From Rubrivivax sp. (GTDB lineage: Bacteria > Pseudomonadota > Gammaproteobacteria > Burkholderiales > Burkholderiaceae_C): a DNA stretch of 36,808 nt. The notes below the pieces were generated by a model, which was not told the origin of the DNA, ran no database searches, and worked only from the letters and a program-made list of their open reading frames with translations. The stretch is taken from the NCBI GenBank assembly GCA_027487585.1, contig JAIYDH010000033.1, forward strand, positions 1 through 36,808, written 5' to 3'. The translations under genes were made by a program, and so were the position numbers. Below, in pieces: positions 16,475-25,829 of the stretch (within the stretch, counting starts at the first letter, position 1; every line of letters begins with the position of its first letter).

Positions 16475-17565
16475 CCTCCAGAAGTGACGCCAGGCGCACG
16501 CGAGGCACCTGCACTGCGCAGAGGTCACGCCCTTGGTGGTGGTGGCGTTGTAGCCGCTGAAGCCGTCAGTCACCAGCGTGCCCTGCCAGGCCTGGGGCGT
16601 GTCGAGCTTGAGGAACTCGCGTACGTTCTCGCCGGCGCGGTTATCGCTGAACTCGAACACAACCACCTTGGTCGGGTTGGCGCTGGTGGTGCATTGCGAC
16701 CAGATGTAGGCCTTGTGCGTCCTGCCGTCGCGCAGCTGCTTGGGCTTGAGCATGGCCGCCGGCGTCTCGTCGGCGTGCAGCACCACGTGGCGGCGCAGTT
16801 CGTCGGCCAGCGCCTGCACCAGCGGGTTCAGCTGTGCACCGCACTCGCCCACCCACTGCGCCAGGGTCGAGCGGGCGATGAGGTGGCCGGCGCGCTCGAA
16901 GATGTGCTCCTTGCGGTACAGCGGCGGGTGATCCATGAACTTGACCACCAGCAGGTGCGCCAGCAGGCCGGCCGCGGGGATGCCCTTGTCGATGACGTGC
17001 GCCGGCACCGGGGCCTGCACCAGCTTCTGGCAGCACCGGCACGCCCACTTGCCGCGCACATGGCGCTCCACCGTGAACACACCCGGCTTGTAGTCCAGCT
17101 TCTCGGCCTCGTCCTGGCCGATGCGCTGCATCGGCTGGCCGCAACCCGGGGTTTGTCAGGTGGTGTCGGTGGGCTCGTGCGCCACATCGCGGCGCGGCAG
17201 GTGCGGCGGCAGCGGGGTGCGCTTGGGGGTCTTCTTCTCGGACTTGTCCTGGTCGCCGGCCTTGCCGCGCTCGCGCTCGATCTCCAGGCCGAGCTCGGCA
17301 GGTCGGCATCCAGCGTCTCCTCCAGCAGGCTCTTCTGCTCGGGCACCAGCGTGCTGGCGAAGCGCTCGCTGGTGGCGGCGAACTTCAGCCGCTTGAGCGC
17401 CGCCATCTCGCGCGTGAGCTTGTCGATCAGTGCCTGCTTGAAGGCGATCTCGGCGTCACGCTGCTGGACCTGTGCCATCAGTGACAGCATCGCCTGCCGC
17501 GTCTGCGGGTCCAGGGTGTCCAGTTGCAGCGCGCTGATAGTGGCGCAGCCATGGCGCTTAACCAA
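16475..17565 (-). pseudogene. IS66 transposase tnpC, frameshifted, stopped and truncated
   Basis: The N-terminal part (from the ATG at 17565) contains the usual helical region, QQRDAEIAFKQALIDKLTRE and LKRLKFAATSERFA, then goes out of frame near 17300, where one base appears missing in the codon run for DADL-AELGLEIE. The corrected frame continues to HEPTDTT, hits TGA at 17157-17159, and then resumes with GCGQPMQRIG. The transposase core follows: KLDYKPGVFTVERHVRGKWA, the zinc-type CRCC pair, LHADETP (first catalytic Asp), LVTDGFSGYN (second Asp), and a damaged CLACAWRHFW where family members read CxAHARRxF. The catalytic Glu region and C-terminal domain are absent. It cannot make an active transposase. 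Confidence 0.85.
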
Positions 17566-17623
17566 AGAACAGCGCGCATCGGCACATCCGGCAATTGCCG
17601 CCGGCCAGGGCGGTGATCTCGAA

Positions 17624-17956
17624 TCAGATCACGCGGACGATGCCGGCCTCGCCAACCCGCTGCCAGGGAAGGCCCAGCACCAGGGCATCGAACTGCGCAC
17701 CCGACAGCGTCAGCGTGCTCGCCGCACCGTTGGACCAGGTCAACTTGCCGACCTTCAGGCGCCGCGCAACCAGCCACACACCGATGCCGTCATGCACCAG
17801 CACCTTCATGCGGTTGGCGCGCCGGTTCGCGAAGAGGTAGGCATGATGCGGATGGGCCTGACCGAAGACGTAGACCACGCGTGCCAGCGCAGCTTCGGTG
17901 CCCACGCGCGTGTCCAGGCGCTGTACGGCCAGCCACCAGGCGTCGACCCGGATCAC
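17624..17956 (-). CDS. tnpB: IS66 accessory protein TnpB (Orf2)
   Basis: Small IS66 protein (Pfam TnpB_IS66 type) needed for transposition by an unclear role. The 110 residues are complete from GTG at 17956: VIRVDAWWLAVQRLDTRVG, then the family hallmark YLFANRRANRMKVLVHDG, then IGVWLVARRL and a closing LDALVLGLPWQRVG-like segment. The GTG overlaps the original tnpA stop (GTGA), the normal arrangement in this family. It is the only intact gene of the element; alone it should be inert. Confidence 0.85.
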   Translation of the reverse strand: MIRVDAWWLAVQRLDTRVGTEAALARVVYVFGQAHPHHAYLFANRRANRMKVLVHDGIGVWLVARRLKVGKLTWSNGAASTLTLSGAQFDALVLGLPWQRVGEAGIVRVI

Positions 17957-18363
17957 CGCAGCAGTTCGCGCAGCCGCACCGCACAGTCTGCCTCCGCGGT
18001 TGACGGCCAAGGCACCTTGATGGCGTTGGTGCCGCGCTGCAGCTCGATGCTGATCTAATCGGCAGGCACCAGCGTCGCCGGTGCGCGAAACGCCAACGGC
18101 AGGAACGACGCTGACGCGCTCGGCGTGGGCTTGTCGCCGACCGGCGCCGGCGCGCCCAGGTCTGCGGTCACCGCCAGTGCAGGCCTTGCCTCGGCGGCGA
18201 TCAACCACTTCCGAACCAGGTTCGCATTGAGACCATTGGCCAATGCAACGGCCGCGATCGACACGCCGGGCTGCCGGCACGCCTGTACAACCTGTTCTCT
18301 GAACTCCGGCGCATGCCGCCGCCGTGTCCGCCTGCCCGGCAACTCGATTCCTGAAGTGTCCAT
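17953..18363 (-). pseudogene. IS66 tnpA (Orf1) with internal amber stop
   Basis: From ATG at 18363 the product reads MDTSGIELPGRRTRRRHAPE, then QPGVSIAAVALANGLNANLV, the helix-turn-helix part typical of IS66 TnpA. A TAG at 18055-18057 follows PAD. Beyond it the same frame continues ISIELQRGTNAIKVPWP and ends RLRELLR just before a TGA that overlaps the tnpB start, exactly as in intact relatives. The TAG is therefore a nonsense mutation in a 136-codon gene, not the natural end. Confidence 0.8.
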
Positions 18364-18390
18364 GTGTCCGCGATGAAGTGGCGCGGACAC
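18364..18390. repeat. Inverted repeat just upstream of IS66 tnpA
   Basis: GTGTCCGC (18364-18371) and GCGGACAC (18383-18390) are perfect reverse complements separated by 11 bases. The motif GAAGTGGCGCGG inside it (18374-18385) recurs at 18444-18455. This may be part of the element's promoter or end, but I cannot match it to a known IS66 terminus. The rest of 18391-18592 holds nothing I recognise. Confidence 0.4.
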
Positions 18391-18592
18391 GAGCATCCTT
18401 GGGCCAGCTTGCTGTCGCAAGATGACTTCGCCGGACGGATACCGAAGTGGCGCGGCCGATGGCCAACGCCGGCTCATCGTCATCATCGACTTCGTCGAGG
18501 GGCACGTCGACAGGCCGCTGGCCGTGGCCGAGCAGCGCGTTTCGAAGGACCTTTACGCCAAAGCAAGGCGTGGCGCGGGGCGTGGCTGCAAC

Positions 18593-18610
18593 GGCCGGCG
18601 AGTGCCGGCC
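18593..18610 (-). terminator. GC-rich hairpin downstream of fcl
   Basis: GGCCGGC and GCCGGCC form a perfect 7-base stem with a GAGT loop, about 43 bases past the fcl stop in the direction of transcription. No U-tract follows, so it is at best a weak or factor-assisted terminator, or an mRNA 3'-end stabiliser. Confidence 0.35.
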
Positions 18611-18652
18611 CTGCTTCGCCAGCGCGGCGTACTGCCGGTGAGCTGATCTCGC

Positions 18653-19642
18653 TCAGCCGCGAATGTCTGCCGCGTGCCCGCGGAACCAGGCGTAGGTGCC
18701 GCGCAGCCCCTCTTCCAGCGCGATCGACGCCGTCCAGCCCAGCGCCGCCAGCCGCGACACGTCCATCAGCTTGCGCGGCGTGCCATCGGGCTTTCTCGCG
18801 TCCCACACCAGCCGACCGCGGAAACCGGTGACGCGGGCCATCGTCTCGGCCAGCTCGCGGATCGTGCAGTCCACGCCCGAGCCCACGTTGATGTGGCTGA
18901 GCATGGGCTGCGTGTTCTGGCGGTACGGCTCGGCCGGCAGGTTCATCACGTGTACGCTGGCCGCGGCCATGTCGTCGACGTGCAGGAACTCGCGCATCGG
19001 CGTGCCGCTGCCCCACACCACCACCTCGGCGTCGCCGCGCTGCGCCGCCTCGTGAAAGCGCCGCATCAGCGCCGGGATGACGTGGCTGTTGTCGGGGTGG
19101 AAGTTGTCGCCCGGGCCGTACAAGTTGGTGGGCATCACGCTGCGGTAGTCGCGGCCGTGCTGGCGGTTGAAGCTCTCGCACAGCTTGATGCCAGCGATCT
19201 TGGCAATCGCATAGGGCTCGTTGGTGGGCTCCAGCGTGCCGGTGAGCAGCGCGTCCTCGCGCAGCGGCTGCGGCGCCAGGCGCGGGTAGATGCAGCTCGA
19301 GCCCAGGAACAGCAGCCGCTGCACGCCCGCCTGGTGGGCGCCGCCGATGACGTTGAGCTGGATCGCCAGGTTCTCGGCGATGAAGTCGGCCGGGAAGTTG
19401 TTGTTGGCCTGGATGCCACCCACCTTGGCCGCGGCCAGCACCACGGCGTCGGGCTGTTCGCGCGACAGGAAGGCGCGCACCGCGGCGCCGTCGGTGAGGT
19501 CGAGCTCGCTGCGCGGCGCGATGAGTATGTGCCGGTAGCCCAGCGCCTGCAGCCGGCGCACGATGGCCGAGCCCACCATGCCACGGTGGCCGGCCACGAA
19601 CACGCGGTCGTCGGGGCCCGCGGGCTTGTCGGCGGCGCCCAT
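18653..19642 (-). CDS. fcl: GDP-L-fucose synthase
   Basis: NADPH-dependent 3,5-epimerase/4-reductase that converts GDP-4-keto-6-deoxy-D-mannose to GDP-L-fucose, taking the product of Gmd encoded just upstream. The 329 residues start at the ATG at 19640-19642, overlapping the gmd stop by one base (TGATG). Visible motifs: [18 protein letters not shown] (nucleotide binding), [27 protein letters not shown] (catalytic Ser), [16 protein letters not shown] (Tyr-x3-Lys), [14 protein letters not shown] and [15 protein letters not shown]. Length matches the family (about 320). In many clusters fcl follows gmd as here. It is last in the minus-strand operon. Confidence 0.95.
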   Translation of the reverse strand: MGAADKPAGPDDRVFVAGHRGMVGSAIVRRLQALGYRHILIAPRSELDLTDGAAVRAFLSREQPDAVVLAAAKVGGIQANNNFPADFIAENLAIQLNVIGGAHQAGVQRLLFLGSSCIYPRLAPQPLREDALLTGTLEPTNEPYAIAKIAGIKLCESFNRQHGRDYRSVMPTNLYGPGDNFHPDNSHVIPALMRRFHEAAQRGDAEVVVWGSGTPMREFLHVDDMAAASVHVMNLPAEPYRQNTQPMLSHINVGSGVDCTIRELAETMARVTGFRGRLVWDARKPDGTPRKLMDVSRLAALGWTASIALEEGLRGTYAWFRGHAADIRG

Positions 19643-20772
19643 CAGGCCTCTCGCTGCTCGCTGGCCAGTGGTGCCTCGTGGCCGTGCGCGCGCAGCAGTG
19701 CGGCACGGCGCGCGAGCTTCAGGTCTTCGGCCGCCATCTCGGCGCACATCTCGCGCGCCGTGATGCGCGGCTCCCAGCCGAGCTGGCGCTTGGCCTTGGC
19801 CGGGTCGCCCAGCAGCGTCTCCACCTCGGCGGGGCGGAAGTAGCGCGGGTCCACGGCCAGCACGCAGTCGCCCGGCTTCAGCGCTGGCGCCTTGGCGGCG
19901 TCGAACACGCGCTCCACGAGGGCCTTCTCGCCCTCGCCCGTGCCCTCGAAACGCAGCGCAAAGCCCAGTTCCTCGGCCGTCCAGCGCACGAAGTCGCGCA
20001 CCGAGTGCTGCACGCCGGTGGCGATGACGTAGTCCTCGGCCTGGGCCTGCTGCAGCATCAGCCACTGCATGCGCACGTAGTCCTTGGCGTGGCCCCAGTC
20101 GCGCAAGGCGTCGAGGTTGCCCATGAACAGGCGGCTCTGCAGGCCCTGCGCCACATGGGCCAGGCCGCGCGTGATCTTGCGCGTCACGAAGGTCTCGCCG
20201 CGGCGCGGGCTCTCGTGGTTGAAGAGGATGCCGTTGCAGGCGTACAGGCCGTAGGCCTCGCGGTAGTTGACGGTGATCCAGTAGGCGTACAGCTTGGCCA
20301 CGCCATAGGGGCTGCGCGGATGGAAGGGTGTGGTCTCGGTCTGCGGCGTCTCGCGCACCTGGCCGTAGAGCTCGCTGGTGCTGGCCTGGTAGAAGCGCGT
20401 GCGGTCTTTCAGGCCCAGCAAGCGGATGGCCTCCAGCAGGCGCAGCGTGCCCATGGCGTCGACATCGGCCGTGTACTCGGGCGCCTCGAAGCTGACGGCC
20501 ACGTGGCTCTGCGCGCCCAGGTTGTAGACCTCGTCGGGCTGCACCTGCTGCAGGATGCGCGTGAGGTTGCTGCCGTCGGTCAGGTCGCCGTGGTGCAACA
20601 CGAAGTGGCGGTTGTCGACGTGCGGGTCTTCGTAGATGTGGTCGACACGCTGCGTGTTGAACAGCGAGGCGCGGCGCTTGATGCCGTGCACCTCGTAGCC
20701 CTTTTCGAGCAGGAACTCGGCAAGGTAGCTGCCGTCCTGGCCAGTGACGCCGGTGATCAGTGCCTTTTTCAT
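19642..20772 (-). CDS. gmd: GDP-mannose 4,6-dehydratase
   Basis: Cytoplasmic NADP-dependent SDR that makes GDP-4-keto-6-deoxy-D-mannose, precursor of GDP-L-fucose and also of D-rhamnose or perosamine. The 376 residues (family about 350-375) begin [20 protein letters not shown], followed by [37 protein letters not shown] (catalytic Thr and Glu), [15 protein letters not shown] (Tyr-x3-Lys), [16 protein letters not shown] and [10 protein letters not shown]. All are Gmd hallmarks and intact. It overlaps the dehydratase gene upstream by four bases and fcl downstream by one. The GDP-mannose supply genes (manA/B/C) are not in the window. Confidence 0.96.
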   Translation of the reverse strand: MKKALITGVTGQDGSYLAEFLLEKGYEVHGIKRRASLFNTQRVDHIYEDPHVDNRHFVLHHGDLTDGSNLTRILQQVQPDEVYNLGAQSHVAVSFEAPEYTADVDAMGTLRLLEAIRLLGLKDRTRFYQASTSELYGQVRETPQTETTPFHPRSPYGVAKLYAYWITVNYREAYGLYACNGILFNHESPRRGETFVTRKITRGLAHVAQGLQSRLFMGNLDALRDWGHAKDYVRMQWLMLQQAQAEDYVIATGVQHSVRDFVRWTAEELGFALRFEGTGEGEKALVERVFDAAKAPALKPGDCVLAVDPRYFRPAEVETLLGDPAKAKRQLGWEPRITAREMCAEMAAEDLKLARRAALLRAHGHEAPLASEQREA

Positions 20773-22742
20773 GGGTTGCTGCGCCCGGTGACCGCGGGCG
20801 TGGGGAGCAGGCCGACAGCAGCCGCGGCTGAATTATCGGTGGCCGGCTGGTATTCGGGCACCCACTGCCGCAGCAGCGCCCGCGCGGCGGCGTCGTCGCT
20901 GCCCACAGCCTCGGCGCGGGCCATCCACGCGGCCAGCGCCGCGGCGTCGTCTGCCGCTCCTGCGATGCGCGCCACACGCAGCCGCTGCACCGTCGTCGGC
21001 AGCGTGGCCTCGCTGTCGGCCAGCAGTTCCTCGTACAGCTTCTCGCCCGGGCGCAGGCCGGTGAACTCGATGGCGATCTCGTCGGTGGTGTGTCCCGAAA
21101 GTCGTATCAGGTCACGCGCCAGGTCGACGATGCGCACCGGCTCGCCCATGTCCAGCACCATCACCTGCCCGCTCTCGCCCACGGCCGCGGCCTGCAGCAC
21201 CAGGCGCGCGGCCTCGGGGATGGTCATGAAGTAGCGAATGATGTCCGGGTGCGTCACCGTGACGGGCCCGCCGCGCGCGATCTGCTCCTTGAAGCGCGGG
21301 ATCACGCTGCCGCTGCTGCCCAGCACATTGCCAAAGCGCACGGCCATGAAGCGCGTGCCCGCGTGGCGGGCGGCCAGCGCCGTGATGACGGTTTCGGCCG
21401 CGCGCTTGCTGGCGCCCATCACGTTGGTGGGGTTCACGGCCTTGTCGGTGCTGATGAGCACGAAGCGCTCCACGCCCGCCGCTGCCGCGGCCTCGGCGGT
21501 GCGGAAGGTGCCGAGCACGTTGTTGGCCAGCGCCGCCGCGGCGTTGGCGCCTTCCATCAGCGGCACGTGCTTGTAGGCGGCGGCATGGAACACCACCGCC
21601 GGGCGCCAGCGCGAGCACAGGGCCTGCATCCAGGCCGCGTCCTTCACGTCGCCGATCAGCGGCTCCAGCGCCACGCCGGGGAAGGCCGCGGCCAGCTCCT
21701 GCTCGATGCTGTAGAGGTTGAACTCCGACAGCTCCAGCAGCACCAGCCGCGTCGGCCCAAAGCGCACCACCTGGCGGCACAGCTCGCTGCCGATGCTGCC
21801 GCCGGCCCCGGTGACCAGCACCGTGCGGCCGCGGAGCGTGGCGGCCACGCCCGCGTCGTCGAGCACCACGGGCTCGCGGCCGAGCAGGTCGTCGGGCTCG
21901 ATGTCGCGCAGCCGCTCGATGCGCGCGGCTCCCGTGCGCAACTCATCCGCGCTGGGCACGGTGAGCACCGGCAGCCCGGTGGCGGCGGCCAGGTCGAGTG
22001 CGCGCCGGCGCTGCGCCCGGCTGGCCGAGGGCATGGCCACCACCACGTGCGTGGCCGCGCTGTCACTGCCGCTGCCCGCATGGCGCGGCAGCGTATCCAG
22101 CGGCCCCAGCACCGGCACACCGGCGATCACGGCACCGTGCTTGCCGGCGTCGTCGTCCAGCAGGCCCAGCACCACCCAGCCCTGCGCCCGCAGGCCGGCC
22201 ATGAGCAGCCGCGCTGCCGCGCCCGCACCCAGCACCACAGCGCGCCGCACCTCGCCCGAGGGGCCTGCGATGCGGCTGCGCAAATGCTCGTAGAGCATGC
22301 GGTAGCTCATGCGCACCAGCGCCAGGCCCATGAGCGTGATCACGGGGTGGAGCGCGAGCACCGAGCGCGGTATCTTCACCAGGCCCGCAGCCATGATCAC
22401 CACCGCGCTCGCGCCACCGGCCAGCAGGCAGGCCAGGGCGAAGCGCTGCACCTCGCCAAACCCCGAGAAGCGCCACAGCCCCTTGGGCACGCGCAGCAGC
22501 CAGAAGACCGCCATGTAAGCCGCCACCACGCCGGCCAGCACCAGCGTGTCGTAGTCGGCGCGCGCCACGAACCAGCGCTCGAAACCGAGGCGGAACATGT
22601 AGGTGGCGTTCCAGCAAAGCACCACCACCAGCGCGTCGACGAGCAGCGTCAGCGGCTCGCGGTGGCGGCGCAGGCGCGCCAGCAGCAGGTCGAGCCGGTG
22701 CCAGGGGCCGAGTGCGGCCATCGACTCGGGGCTCGGCGTCAT
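20769..22742 (-). CDS. Membrane-bound nucleotide-sugar 4,6-dehydratase (WbpM/CapD/PglF-like)
   Basis: Large polysaccharide-biosynthesis SDR, expected to convert UDP-GlcNAc to UDP-4-keto-6-deoxy-GlcNAc at the inner face of the membrane. Of 657 residues, about 32-145 form four membrane segments. About 166-265 is a CoA-binding-like Rossmann domain ([20 protein letters not shown]). The catalytic SDR domain starts near 306 with [17 protein letters not shown] and continues through [34 protein letters not shown] (Met442 at the Tyr position and Lys446, the Ser-Met-Lys form of large WbpM proteins), [15 protein letters not shown] and [12 protein letters not shown]. It overlaps both neighbours by four bases. 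With the PglC-like and aminotransferase genes upstream it suggests a QuiNAc4N/bacillosamine-like or FucNAc-type precursor. Confidence 0.9.
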   Translation of the reverse strand: MTPSPESMAALGPWHRLDLLLARLRRHREPLTLLVDALVVVLCWNATYMFRLGFERWFVARADYDTLVLAGVVAAYMAVFWLLRVPKGLWRFSGFGEVQRFALACLLAGGASAVVIMAAGLVKIPRSVLALHPVITLMGLALVRMSYRMLYEHLRSRIAGPSGEVRRAVVLGAGAAARLLMAGLRAQGWVVLGLLDDDAGKHGAVIAGVPVLGPLDTLPRHAGSGSDSAATHVVVAMPSASRAQRRRALDLAAATGLPVLTVPSADELRTGAARIERLRDIEPDDLLGREPVVLDDAGVAATLRGRTVLVTGAGGSIGSELCRQVVRFGPTRLVLLELSEFNLYSIEQELAAAFPGVALEPLIGDVKDAAWMQALCSRWRPAVVFHAAAYKHVPLMEGANAAAALANNVLGTFRTAEAAAAAGVERFVLISTDKAVNPTNVMGASKRAAETVITALAARHAGTRFMAVRFGNVLGSSGSVIPRFKEQIARGGPVTVTHPDIIRYFMTIPEAARLVLQAAAVGESGQVMVLDMGEPVRIVDLARDLIRLSGHTTDEIAIEFTGLRPGEKLYEELLADSEATLPTTVQRLRVARIAGAADDAAALAAWMARAEAVGSDDAAARALLRQWVPEYQPATDNSAAAAVGLLPTPAVTGRSNP

Positions 22743-23344
22743 GAGCGGGCCCTGGCCTTGCCCAGCAGCGCGCGCGCCGTGCGCGCCAGCACCGCGATGT
22801 CGCTCGCCAGCGTGGCGCGCTCCGCATAGGCCGCGGCAGCCTGCAGCTTGGCCGGCAGGATGCGCTCGACGTACTCGCGCTCGGGGTCGGCCGCGGCGGC
22901 CAGCAGCGCGGCCTCGTCGATGTAGGCCAGCGAGGCCGGGTCGGTGATCCCCGGGCGCACGGCCAGCGCGCGCTCGCGCAGGGCCGGCGGGTACAGGGCC
23001 ACGTAGCGCGGCACCTCGGGGCGCGGGCCGACCAGGCTCATGTCACCGGCCAATACGTCCAGCAGCTGCGGCAGCTCGTCCAGCCGCGTGCGCCGCAGCC
23101 AGCGGCCGGCGCGCGTGATGCGGGCGTCGTCGCCCACCGTCAGCGCCAGGCCGCCGGCACCGTGGCGCATGGTGCGGAACTTGTGGATGGCAAAGGGCAC
23201 GCCGTGCCGCCCCACGCGCTGCTGCCGAAAGAACACCGGCCCAGGCGAATCGAGCCTGATCCAGGCCGCCACCGCCAGCATCGGCAGGGCCAGCAGCAGC
23301 AAGGCGGCCAGGCTCACGACGATGTCGAACAGCCGCTTGGCCAT
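22739..23344 (-). CDS. Monotopic phosphoglycosyltransferase (PglC/WcaJ C-domain type)
   Basis: Initiating enzyme of the Bac_transf family that puts a sugar-1-phosphate on undecaprenyl phosphate. It has the minimal 201-residue form (like PglC), without the long N-terminal membrane domain of WcaJ or WbaP. Visible: basic start MAKRLFDIVVS, one re-entrant membrane helix (about 9-30), the DSPGPVFFRQQRVGRHG motif, HKFRTMRHG, and LRRTRLDELPQLLDVLAGD with the catalytic Asp89-Glu90 pair, then MSLVGPRPEVP. Its end overlaps the dehydratase gene by four bases. Companion genes suggest a 4-amino-6-deoxy-HexNAc substrate, which is an inference. It is the second initiator in the window besides the WecA-like one. 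Confidence 0.92.
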   Translation of the reverse strand: MAKRLFDIVVSLAALLLLALPMLAVAAWIRLDSPGPVFFRQQRVGRHGVPFAIHKFRTMRHGAGGLALTVGDDARITRAGRWLRRTRLDELPQLLDVLAGDMSLVGPRPEVPRYVALYPPALRERALAVRPGITDPASLAYIDEAALLAAAADPEREYVERILPAKLQAAAAYAERATLASDIAVLARTARALLGKARARS

Positions 23345-23348
23345 CGTG

Positions 23349-24551
23349 TCATGGCGCCACTGGCGGGGTGACGGCAGCGCGCACCGCCGCGATCACGCGC
23401 TGGACCTCGCCGTCGCTCATGCGGCTGAACAGCGGGATGCTCAGCATGCGTTCATACGCGTGCTGGCTGTGCGGGAACTGCGCCGGCTGCAGGCCGTAGC
23501 GCTCGCGCCAGTACGGGTGCAGGTGCAGCGGGATGTAGTGCACGCTGCAACCGATGCCGGCGGCAAACAGACGCTCGATCAGCGTGTCGCGGCCGATGGG
23601 TGCATCGTCGGCCAGGCGCAGCACGTACAGGTGCCAGGCGTGGGTGTCACCGGGCTGCGCGCGCGGCGGCAAGACCAAGGGCAGCCCGGAGCCGGCGCCA
23701 AAGGCGGCGTCGTAGGCCGCGGCAATGGCCTCGCGGCGCGCGCGGAAGGCCTCGGCCCGCTTCAACTGCTGCAGGCCCAGCGCCGCGGCGATGTCGGTGA
23801 GGTTGTACTTGTAGCCCGGCGCCACGATCTCGTAGTACCAGCTCGGCACCTTGGCCGTGAAGCGGTCGAAGGCGTCGCGGTTCATGCCGTGCAGGCGCAT
23901 CACCTTGGCGCGCGCGGCCAGTGCCGCATCGCGCGTGACGAGCATGCCGCCTTCGCCGGTGGTGATGGTCTTGTTGGCGTAGAAGCTGAAGACCGTGGCC
24001 TCGCTGCCCAGCGTGCCGACGAGTCGGCCGCCGCAGGTGGTGGGCAGCGCGTGCGCGGCGTCTTCGATCACCTTCAGGCCGTGGCGGCGCGCCAGCGCTT
24101 GGATGGCGCTCATGTCGGCGGCCAGGCCGGCAAAGTGCACCGGCATGATCGCCTTCGTGCGCGACGTGATCGCGGCTTCGATGGCCGCCACGTCGATGTT
24201 GAGCGTGGCCGGATCGATGTCGACGAGCTTCACGTCGGCGCCGAGGTAGCGCACCACCTCGGCGGTGGCGGTGAAGGTGTGCGTGGTGGTGATGACCTCG
24301 TCGCCGGGGCCGATACCCAGCGCCTCGGCCGCCAGGTGCAGGCCGGCGGTGGCGCTGTTGACGGCAATGCAGTGCAGGCTCTCGCCGTTGTCGGCGGCGC
24401 CAAGGAACTGCGCGAACTCGCGCTCGAACCGCGCCGCCTTCGGGCCTGTGGTCACCCAGCCCGAGCGCAGCGTGTCGACGACCTCGGCGATTTCGGCCTC
24501 GCCGATGTCGGGCAAGGCGAACGGGAGGAAGGGCAGTGCGGTGTCAGGCAT
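23349..24551 (-). CDS. DegT-family sugar-nucleotide aminotransferase (ArnB/WecE/PglE-like)
   Basis: PLP enzyme expected to aminate the 4-keto group of the UDP-4-keto-6-deoxy-GlcNAc made by the dehydratase in the same operon, using glutamate. The 400 residues start at ATG 24551; a TTG one codon earlier is less likely. Visible: [20 protein letters not shown] (ArnB-like start), [11 protein letters not shown] (phosphate loop), [19 protein letters not shown] (Asp164), [16 protein letters not shown] (Schiff-base Lys194), [17 protein letters not shown] and [11 protein letters not shown]. All catalytic positions are intact, in contrast to the Arg-bearing homologue at 7082-8212. The gap to the PglC-like gene is four bases. 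Confidence 0.9.
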   Translation of the reverse strand: MPDTALPFLPFALPDIGEAEIAEVVDTLRSGWVTTGPKAARFEREFAQFLGAADNGESLHCIAVNSATAGLHLAAEALGIGPGDEVITTTHTFTATAEVVRYLGADVKLVDIDPATLNIDVAAIEAAITSRTKAIMPVHFAGLAADMSAIQALARRHGLKVIEDAAHALPTTCGGRLVGTLGSEATVFSFYANKTITTGEGGMLVTRDAALAARAKVMRLHGMNRDAFDRFTAKVPSWYYEIVAPGYKYNLTDIAAALGLQQLKRAEAFRARREAIAAAYDAAFGAGSGLPLVLPPRAQPGDTHAWHLYVLRLADDAPIGRDTLIERLFAAGIGCSVHYIPLHLHPYWRERYGLQPAQFPHSQHAYERMLSIPLFSRMSDGEVQRVIAAVRAAVTPPVAP

Positions 24552-24678
24552 CAAGTTCGGTGATCCACGCCAGGCGGTGGGTGCGCAGCAACGGCAGCGT
24601 GTTCAGCGGCGCCAGCGTCACGCGGCGACTGTCGATGGTAGCGGCCGCGAACAGGGGGCGGGCTTCGGCCATCGGCAT
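24544..24678 (-). CDS. Possible 44-residue ORF between GT2 and aminotransferase
   Basis: The gap between the GT2 stop (24709) and the aminotransferase start holds a small reading frame from ATG 24678, with a second ATG two codons later, beginning [20 protein letters not shown] and ending in TELDA. It overlaps the aminotransferase start by eight bases, as translationally coupled genes do. I recognise no domain. It could be a small coupled ORF, a remnant of a lost gene, or chance in GC-rich DNA. Confidence 0.25.
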   Translation of the reverse strand: MPMAEARPLFAAATIDSRRVTLAPLNTLPLLRTHRLAWITELDA

Positions 24679-24708
24679 GCTCTGAACATCGGCGGGCGCA
24701 AGCGGCGT

Positions 24709-25701
24709 TCACCGCGTCAGCCGCGTCATCGCCGCGCCGGGGCCGCGACGCAGCACGACCATGTCGAGCAGCCCGCGGCCGAAGCCCAGGCCGTAGCCGA
24801 GCTGCATGCAGGCCGTCGCCCAGGCCACGCCCAGCGCCTGCCGCGGCGCGGCCAGCAGACCGTTGGCCAGCGCCGCCGCGGCGTACAGCAGCAGCAGCGC
24901 ACCCAGCGCGAGGCCCGCAGAGGCCGACCACGGCGCGGCCAGTGCCAGCAGGCCCAGCAGCGCGACAAAGCCGAAGGGCAGCACGTGCCGTGGCGAGGCC
25001 GGCAGCCGGTGCTTGCGGATGACGGCCACCTTCCAGTAGCCGTACTGGTGGAACTGCCTGGCCAGCGCAGCATAACTGTCCCGCGGTGTGTAGTGGCTGA
25101 CGATGCGCGCGTCTTGCCACACACGGCCACCGCGGCGCGTGATGCGCAGGTTGAGCTCGTCGTCCTGGTTGCGCACGAGCCGCTCGTCGAAGCCGCCCAG
25201 CGCGATCAGCGTGTCGCGCCGCCAGGCGCCGAGGTAGACGGTATCGACCTCGCCGCTGTAGCCCTCACGCCGCGAGGCCGCGCCGCCGCTGCCGAAGCGG
25301 CTGCGGAAGGCGTGTGCGATGGCGCCCTCGCCCACCGGCCGCCAAGCGCCGCCCACGCAATCGGCACCGGTCTCGGCCAGCACCTGGGCGCACAGGGCGA
25401 TGTAGTCGGGGGCGTAGCTGGTGTGCACGTCCATGCGCACCACCACTTCGCCGCGGGCTGCGGCGACGGCGGCGTTCAGGCCGGTGGAGACGATGCGCTG
25501 CGGGTTGTCGATGACGGCCAGGCCGGGCTCGCGCGCCTGCCAGCGCTGCAGTTCGGTCCGGGTGCCGTCGTCGCTGTCGCCATCGGCGACGATCACCTCC
25601 AGCGAGCAGCCGGCGGGCAGGCGTTGCGCGAACACGCCTTGCAGGAAGTGCGGCAGGTGCGCGGCCTCGTTGCGACAGGGGACGATGACGGAGACGCGCA
25701 C
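24709..25701 (-). CDS. Glycosyltransferase family 2, ExoA/succinoglycan-type
   Basis: GT-A transferase with C-terminal membrane helices, first gene of the minus-strand fcl operon. From the GTG at 25701 (VRVSVIVPCRNEA, the true start of the fold) it has 330 residues. An in-frame ATG at 25860 would add 53 residues of non-conserved, Arg-rich sequence and overlap the divergent gene. Motifs: VIVADGDSDDGTR (nucleotide binding), RGEVVVRMDVHTSYAPDY (DXH in place of DXD, as in ExoA-like enzymes), GGFDERLVRNQDDELNLR and RQFHQYGYWK. Two or three hydrophobic segments (about 240-300) anchor it in the inner membrane. It probably adds a sugar to the lipid-linked glycan; donor unknown. Confidence 0.85.
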   Translation of the reverse strand: MRVSVIVPCRNEAAHLPHFLQGVFAQRLPAGCSLEVIVADGDSDDGTRTELQRWQAREPGLAVIDNPQRIVSTGLNAAVAAARGEVVVRMDVHTSYAPDYIALCAQVLAETGADCVGGAWRPVGEGAIAHAFRSRFGSGGAASRREGYSGEVDTVYLGAWRRDTLIALGGFDERLVRNQDDELNLRITRRGGRVWQDARIVSHYTPRDSYAALARQFHQYGYWKVAVIRKHRLPASPRHVLPFGFVALLGLLALAAPWSASAGLALGALLLLYAAAALANGLLAAPRQALGVAWATACMQLGYGLGFGRGLLDMVVLRRGPGAAMTRLTR

Positions 25702-25829
25702 GAGGCAGTTGAGCTTGGGGGCAGCACGCGTGTTCGGGAAGCCTGATTGTCTCGCAGCCTGCAAGCCGAGGCGGCGACACCGGGCGTAGAGTCTGCGCCC
25801 CGCGGCCCCCGTGCCTGGCCAAGCCTGCG

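Larger units (their letters stand above)
16475..18363 (-). mobile_element. Decayed IS66-family insertion element
   Basis: Minus-strand order tnpA, tnpB, tnpC is diagnostic of IS66 elements. tnpA is interrupted by an amber codon, tnpB is intact, and tnpC carries a frameshift, an in-frame stop and lacks its 3' part with the final catalytic Glu. I could not find paired terminal inverted repeats or a target duplication; the tnpC end was evidently lost. The remnant separates plus-strand assembly genes (to 16309) from the minus-strand operon ending at 18653. Between 16310 and about 16475 no recognisable gene is seen. Confidence 0.85.

Noticed and set aside
18374..18455. Direct repeats GAAGTGGCGCGG as CRISPR-like or attachment-site repeats
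   Set aside because: Only two copies, 70 bases apart, one inside a hairpin next to tnpA. No array or integrase is present.
18422..18831. Plus-strand frames between the IS66 remnant and fcl
   Set aside because: No domain, no ribosome site, partly antisense to fcl. The stretch 18391-18652 holds only the repeat copy and a hairpin.
18653..20977. A 774-codon frame that could be read as a fused Gmd-Fcl protein
   Set aside because: The upstream part is out of frame with gmd and has Arg/Pro-rich nonsense sequence. gmd (19642-20772) and fcl (18653-19642) are separate genes with a one-base overlap.
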